DNA from: Icerya purchasi
Lineage: Eukaryota > Arthropoda > Insecta > Hemiptera > Monophlebidae
Direction of reading: 5' to 3'
DNA: 64,000 nt
NCBI GenBank assembly: GCA_039619475.1
Contig: CM077116.1
Span: 152,723,088-152,787,087, forward strand
The notes beneath the pieces are model-generated. The model was not told the DNA's origin, ran no database searches, and saw only the letters and a program-made list of their open reading frames with translations. How positions within the stretch are numbered: position 1 is the first letter of the stretch; each line of letters begins with the position of its first letter. Shown piece by piece: positions 57,722 through 64,000 of the stretch. Made by a program: the position numbers and the translations under genes.

Positions 57722-57965
57722 ATAAAAAAAAGACATTGCCCCTCCCCCAAAAAAAGAAAAGGATGAGAAGCGAATTAGATATTTATGCGATTAGATATGG
57801 AGGATAGAAAAGCCTCAAGTTCTGGAATGACCGAGGGTGATGGCGAGGAGAAAACAAACGATACACAATATGGAGTTGGAAGACCAACTGACGGAAGAGA
57901 GAAAAGTAAAAGGAAGAACGTTCGGAAGCGATACAGGTGCACTAAAATAGAATGTGATTAGTTTA
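57722..57965 (-). mobile_element. 5'-truncated 3' end of an I-like element
   Basis: The minus-strand reading in two frames gives LPSVGLPTPYCVSFVFSSP and SVIPELEAFLSSISNRINI. This aligns with the final 40 residues of the intact ORF2 (RLNIPAPYSAASVLSFPS, VSFIDAISDRVRI). A GGGGCAATGTC tag lies near the 3' side at 57735-57750. One frameshift separates the pieces. Confidence 0.72.
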
Positions 57966-58624
57966 TAATTTTTCATAAATTTAATGCTAGAATCAACATA
58001 CTCGTTACATCTAACTTGGTTATTAGCCCCCAATCGCGTTAAATATAAAAGACGGTGTGCTGTTAATTTCGGTATTCCTCTGTAATATTGGCCTGAAAAT
58101 TTATCCCAATTATATCCTACTTAACATGACGTTGCTTTGCCGATGGATCGGAAGTTGGCACAGCAAGACCATGCCTCCCAGGGGAAGTCGCATCAACAAC
58201 AATTTCGAATAACATCAACCCACAAATAAACGTAGTAAATGAAAATAGTGGCGTTGAAACTTTCTTTTTTTCGAAAACTATATTTTGCATAAAAGCGCTT
58301 TTTCTTGCCGGCCGATGGTCACGTATATCTGTATGTACAATAGCAGCACTCTACATGCGACTATATTGGAATACAGCGAAACCGATTATTTCGATTTCTA
58401 TTCAAATTTTTAATTTAATTTAGTCTTTAGCAATAGTAAAACGTTTTCATTTCTTTAATTGTGCAATATAAACGTTTTGTTTAGTGTCATGTTTTCTAGT
58501 ACATCTTTTTAATTTTTGACAATCATTTTATTATTAATCTTAATTTAATCATTTCATACAAATTAAAAAACACGCAGAATTTCATTAAATGCCATTAGAA
58601 AAGGTGAATAAAAGCAATTAATTA

Positions 58625-59943
58625 ATTTCAGGGCTAGGAGTGTATCGTAGAGTTCGTTATCAAAATCGGAGTAATGATTACGTAAGAAGATGACGAAATA
58701 AGGTTCAACTGAAAGGAACAGGCAACAAGGGAGGAATTAGGAAATGATTATAGTAGATTTGATAATTTGAATAATTCTGTAAGATTAAGGAAATTTTGAC
58801 TGGTAGCAGAGATGAGGAATAGTAGTGCTGACCATGTGGGAAATATCCTTCGACTGAAAGAGTATTTCACGCAGGAAGAAGTGGTGGTATATTGATATTT
58901 TTTAAATATTGGAGCTTGAAAAATTTCTAAAATTTAGAGACAGCGTCATTGGAAACGTGAGAATAACACAATTTTCCATCATTACTTAAAATGCTAAATT
59001 CACTGAAAAATTATTTTCTTCGATTAATAGTTGGCGCACGTCGTACGCTGTCCGCTCACACTCCATTTTTTACTGGGCACCCTCATCACGCACTTTCTTA
59101 GAACGTTTTCTCCCTTTTTTTTCTTTCTTTTTTATTCGGTTATATTATTGAATCTTGCCAATAAAAAAGAACAAATAGCGCGTGAATAACGTGTGGAGAA
59201 AGGAAAGACACGATACAAAAGTGGCAATAAGGAGTAGGCAGATGAAGTCTCAGTAAATACAGAGTAAAACGTTCGATAGAAAGAAATGAACACTTAAAAA
59301 GAACACTTAATCGGCGTTGCATACAAGTGAATTATTAGAATGAAGAGGACAATGCGGGTAGGAATCCAACGAAAAACGAACACGGGAAGTAAGTAGTAGA
59401 TATGGCTTGCGAACGTAGGCAAATAATGGAGGTAATAACAGAACGGCAAAGTGAGGAAAAACAAAGTAATTACGGATTTTAAACGGAAAGGTAAAAGGAA
59501 CAATTCTTAGAAAAAGAGGAAGCGTGTATATCTGATTAAAATCTGAGATGAAAACCTTTATATAGCGGAAGGGGATTAGAGAGTGGGATTTTTCTTAAGA
59601 AAAAAGGCGCGAAGAAGCAGCGCCGATGAGGCATCGAATCGGCCGCTTTATTACCAAAGATGTCCGAATAGAGCTAGAAGCTCACAGTCAATATGAATAG
59701 AATGGAGTTAAGTAAAAAATGTGAATAAGTGAACGTATACGGAGAATAATGAAATTACAGGAATGATCAGGCAGCGAAAGGTAAATTGAAGCGCCCTATG
59801 GAGTCGGAAATAATAAAAAAATTGGAAGGAATGCAATTAGTGGAAATAAAAATAACGGAACGTAGAATCGACATTAATTCGTTTATGAATTTCGAACAGG
59901 AAGAAAAAAGACGTAAAATTCCGACAAGTTAAAGTCTGGGAGG
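58625..59943. repeat. Duplicated 1.3-kb block, copy B
   Basis: Same orientation and order as 39565-40872. Similarity stops at 59943, after GACAAGTTAAAGTCTGGGAG. The left edge is gradual, near 58625-58665. Confidence 0.85.
59105..59943 (-). mobile_element. I-like 3' remnant inside duplicated block B
   Basis: The counterpart of 40043-40872, with its T-rich 3' side at about 59108-59135. It is heavily decayed. It shares the same truncation at the right end as copy A. Confidence 0.65.
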
Positions 59944-60719
59944 ATAGGATAAAAAGAAAAACTTAAAATGCTTCTCATATTTTTATAATTGGATCTGCGT
60001 CAATTGATTGACAATCAGTTTTCATTACGGAATAACTAAATTACTTTTTTCACCTTCCTTCCAGTTACATAACACTTTGGACTAAATTTTCATGAAATCT
60101 ATCGATTCCACGCCAATATATATCGGATAATACGAACAAGAATTAAATATCATCGCCCGGCGGTGCTTATTAATAATTCACATGCGCATTAATTTGGATT
60201 TTTCTCGGTGCGATCGCAATAACTTCCATTTTCAGGAAATAATACCCTAGTAATAGAACCATCGAAAATAGATAATGGTATATACCGGAAGGCTCAGCTT
60301 TACATGATTGTCTGTGTACGGGCGTCTGCTCCTGTTATTCATAAATATATCTCTTTCTTCTAACCTTCCATCCAACGCACACACATTATGTAATCTACAA
60401 TAAATTGATTGCATACATGGGTTGGATAACAATGGTTTGAATTTCTCTCCGCCAAAATTTGTTCGCGTCAAGTTTCACAGGAGCTGCGTTGAAAATTCCG
60501 GAACCCGATATTTCTCTTAATAATTCACTACTTTCGTTCATTCGTAAAATTCCTGGTTTTGATTTTTGATTTTAAATAATCCCAGGTAGCAGACGTATTC
60601 AGTCTCAAAAGTACATGCATCAAAATTCCACGATCGAAAATTTTATATCTACTCTAAATTATTACGTGCAATTTTTAATATCCCTCTTAGTAAATATTAA
60701 TTTTCGAGAATTCCAGACT
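59944..60719. other. Presumed knk intron, no gene recognised
   Basis: The 74-codon minus frame (60247-60471) has no motif and no matching splice phases. Confidence 0.5.
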
Positions 60720-61110
60720 CTCTAGTAGGTTTTTTCAGCTAGGTTGGGATGTAACATTCACATGGCTCCCCGTTCGTGCTAGAGTTCCGCAAAATAAGCG
60801 GTTAGATGAGGCTGCCGAAACAATCCTATCGATTCTCTTACGAACATAGGTACCTACTTACTATGCTCTGTATCTAAGTTTCTTCCGATACATTATTCCA
60901 GAACAAGTGGAAGCAATTTTGGTCATCTCATTCTACATGGAAGCTAGTAAACCGAACACGGAGCCTCGGTACTGTCGTTTTTGTAACGGCAGGCACGGAT
61001 TTTCAATGCTAAGCAGACTGCGAGCACACTTCCATGTCACACAATCATGTCCTACAACAGCATGATTTTCTTGTTCGCAGCTCTTCTAATCGTAGTATGT
61101 TCCGATATTA
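60720..61110 (+). pseudogene. RNase H and C-terminal remnant of a non-LTR ORF2
   Basis: The plus frame reads GWDVTFTWLPVRARVPQNKR and LDEAAE, the end of RNase H (usually VPSHxGIxGNExAD). After a stop come RYCRFCNGRHGF and MLSRLRAHFHVTQS, resembling the RLRxGHTxxT signature. Decayed and short. Confidence 0.6.
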
Positions 61111-61591
61111 TCGAAATATTGCAGTAAGCACTATGTCGCATGAACCTGTATAATCATTGCTGACCGATAACTTTGAACAACAACTTCGCGTACTGATATA
61201 TGTTAGCATGAACAGCCTAAACAGACCCATATAAAGCGTTGGTGTACATGTACCGCGTTGTTTTAGTAGTTACAGGCGGAATATGTTCTGTGTTAATATT
61301 TAAAGAAAAAATAATAATAATAATAATCGGAAAGGAACAGATTATAGGGCTAAATAATTAATCATTATTTTATGACAGCTAAATTCAATTTTTATTTTGT
61401 ATGTTTTTCCGTATTTAAACAAAATGGTTGTTTAGAATTTGAATAATAAATTACTAGAAAGAATAGAATGATAGTATTTTGATTAGATTTTCTTTCTTAT
61501 TTAATTTTTATCATTAATCCGATCTGAATTTTTTGTCCGTGAGCAAGTGAAAAAAAAAAAAAAAACGTACATTTTTCATCGAATTATTTTT

Positions 61592-61849
61592 AATTAAAAT
61601 TGCAAAATAAAAATTAAAGTAAATAAAATTGACAAAAGTACAACGACAGTTGCATTTAAAACAGAATAAAAACGTAACATTAATAGTTTTACTAGCAAAA
61701 ACAGTATTAAATATTAATTATTAAAATCCATAAGTGTAACATTTACACAAATATTTCATAGTATAAATTACGTTTCTTTGTTGTAATAAATTTTTTCATT
61801 GAGTTTTTAGTTCTTATGTCCACTATCCCCCCTCGTGGATCCGCCGCTG
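61592..61849. mobile_element. Truncated second copy of the 9731-10069 hAT-type MITE
   Basis: From AATTAAAATTGCAAAATAAA to the right terminal GGATCCGCCGCTG the sequence follows 9797-10069 closely. Shared strings include AAAACGTAACATTAATAG and TTTTACTAG. The left terminal repeat is absent. Confidence 0.82.
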
Positions 61850-62924
61850 GATTTTATTTTATATTTTATTAATTTTTATTGTGATTTCCCGAGAAGATCT
61901 TCGATTTTATTTAAATCTGCAATCAAGAAATGTCGAAAAAAGTGATGATTATTAAACGAATAGCAAAAACATCAATAAACCGAAAATATTCATTTACATC
62001 ATCGGCTAAATGATACATGTAAAACTGAAGAAATACGATTGATTACAACAGTGTTAGGAAAATTATTCGGTGAATGTTTGAAAAGTTTCAAAACTGATGT
62101 ATCGTGTGTAAAGTTCAAATACAAAGTAAGTTTCGTAGATGTAAAGATGAGAAAATGGCTAAGACACACTATACACTCGAAAGGTATGAAGATGGTTTAA
62201 AATGATGTAATGTGTAGAAATATACGTTATTTCTGTACGAAGTAAGTCGAAACAGAAGTCGTTAGATACTAAAAAAAAAAAAAAAAAGTTTCATACTCTA
62301 GCGCTATACGATGTCATACGAGAAAAGCCTGAAGTTCGATCTTATACCAGAAATAACCGTTCAACGAGAACTTTATACCTCAGAATATTCCGATGAAGCA
62401 TTTATGTGATTCGTTTTAAATTTTTCGGATTCGAAGTCGGTTTTTTGTTCGCTAATCGGAATGAGAGCGGAATAAAATCGGGTTTTCGTCTGTGCCAATG
62501 ACAATTTTATCGAAAATTGTTTTGCAGAGGGAAATCGGGAGAGAATTTGGTAATGGAAGTGACAAACTGCGTGGTTTGTTTTGAACATATTTCAGTTTAG
62601 TTGGTTGTCGAGAAAAATTGTTTAACTAAAAAAAAAAAAAACGGTCTAGAAAAAGTTGAAAAAAATATTGAAAAAGTTCAAATTTAATTTTCGGGAAACA
62701 CCGCCGAAGCAATAACGTTTCGGACGTTCCATCATCGGAATTTAATTGGCAATCAATAATGGTGGAAATGATTAGTCGAGCGAGAAAGAAAAGCGATCAT
62801 CATTTTTACGTATACGTTATTTGTTTTGAGCGAGGCGTATACATTATTTAGATTACCATTTGTTTCACAGATATTTCTCGAACAGTTCGTTAAAATCTTA
62901 TAATCCGTAACATAGTATAATGTA
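61850..62924. other. Presumed knk intron, no gene recognised
   Basis: AT-rich. The 71-codon minus frame at 62373-62588 has no motif. The poly-A run at 62271-62287 is not attached to a readable element. Confidence 0.5.
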
Positions 62925-63616
62925 AGTAACACTAGGTTCTGGCGTTTTCTGTGATCCTCACCAATTTTTCAATTTTGACGAGGGTATCAATCATTTATTG
63001 TTTAACTGTAATAAATACGAGCATGCTAGAGGTCGCTTCTTTAATATGTTAATCTTCCTGGGATTTCTTACATATTATACCGATGCTATTGTAGTGGTTT
63101 TGTTCAAATTTATTATTAATAACGGCATTACTATTTAGTGTTGAAAGTCCGGTTTCTGAGTTATAATTTAGCTAATAACTGGCATCTTCGGAAGTCTTGC
63201 TACTCTACCTTGCTAATTACTCGGTTCTAAACCTATATCCTTAACGCTATCCCTTGTCGCACCCTAGTACCTGTTACACTTGGGATGTGATATGGTCAGT
63301 GTTAATTTTACATTTTATCCTTTTTGGCACTCGTGGGATATGCCATATCATTGCGGTCATGTGTGTTCGAATTGTATTGTAAACGTTTAATTATAGTTCT
63401 GTTGCTCTACTGTGCCTACTGTACTTAGGACCTTTTATCATCATCAGTGTTAATTTCATATCCTTCTTTTCAACATATGTGCGGCCATGTTTACTCGAAC
63501 TTTATTGCTAACGATACTTTGTTTCTATTTCATGACGTTTTAGGATTCAATCTTCTTATTTATAAATACTATAGGTGGTTTCTCGCCGGGCCATAAAAAA
63601 AAAAAAAAAAGAAAAA
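62925..63616 (+). mobile_element. 3' end fragment of a non-LTR element with poly(A)
   Basis: CDPHQFFNFDEGINHLLFNC followed by NKYEHAR (62950-63035) is the C-terminal zinc knuckle of a LINE ORF2. About 550 bp of 3' sequence follow, ending GCCGGGCCAT and a poly(A) from 63595. It probably belongs to a different family from the I-like copies, because the 3' UTR is much longer. Confidence 0.68.
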
Positions 63617-64000
63617 GCATTGGGTTTTTCTGCAACGATTTTGATGAAATTCACAATTTACGAGGTTTCGAGGTTTTATCGTTGAGAAAGTTTTACGAAA
63701 CGAACAGTTTTAAAAGATATTCTCGCGTCACGAAAAAATAAAAACAAGTTTGAAATTCGTAAGCCGGAGATATTAATTATCACAATTGCCTCCTGTACAC
63801 ACACATTTTGGAATTGGCATAAAATTTAAATTCGCACCGTGTCGTCAAGCGTAAACAGAAAAATATATTTTAATGAAACACGAAAAATAGAAAAATCGCG
63901 ATTAATTAATATATAACGCTATTTCCGGACTAGTTTCAGTTACAAGAACTGTAATCGTAGCAATTTCATTAAGAACAAAAGCATATTATGCGTTAATGTA

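Overview
The window looks like nuclear DNA of an insect: AT-rich, almost gene-free, with GT-AG introns and a dense load of old transposons. The only host gene I can support is on the minus strand. Four phase-compatible exons (52118-52217, 21576-21760, 19749-19944, 1860-2044) read in order as the DOMON domain and the segment after it of a Knickkopf (Knk)-type protein, an extracellular factor needed for chitin and cuticle organisation. The introns between them are about 30.4 kb, 1.6 kb and 17.7 kb. The 5' exons (DM13 domains) and the last exons lie outside the window or were not found, so nearly everything here is knk intron.

The introns are a transposon graveyard with one well preserved resident. 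At 11521-18093 (minus) lies a complete I-superfamily non-LTR retrotransposon. It has an intact 498-aa ORF1 with three zinc knuckles, an intact 1244-aa ORF2 (endonuclease, reverse transcriptase, RNase H, C-terminal zinc knuckle), a poly(A) tail and an exact 11-bp target-site duplication. Between ORF1 and ORF2 is an unusual 1.1-kb open frame of 364 codons built partly on in-frame repeats of a hairpin-forming unit. A relative at 32480-36450 (plus) is broken by an internal deletion, a stop and a frameshift.

Left to right: knk exon (1.9 kb); tRNA-derived SINE (3.0 kb); I-like relic (4.6 kb) and RTE-like relic (5.3-6.9 kb); hAT-type MITE (9.7 kb); full-length I-like element (11.5-18.1 kb); two knk exons (19.7 and 21.6 kb) among short retroelement tails and a hAT MITE; a second hAT-type element beside a rearranged retroelement (23.0-24.5 kb); mariner relic (27.2 kb); I-like copy (32.5-36.8 kb); a duplicated 1.3-kb block (39.6 and 58.7 kb); piggyBac-like relic with TTAA ends (41.3 kb); RNase H relic (42.6 kb); Jockey-like relic (44.2-46.8 kb); knk exon (52.1 kb); foldback MITE (52.9 kb); then several retroelement 3' fragments to the end.

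All calls rest on reading motifs, splice phases, repeats and target duplications by eye. Clade names for degraded elements are provisional. No tRNA, rRNA, CRISPR or operon-type feature was seen.
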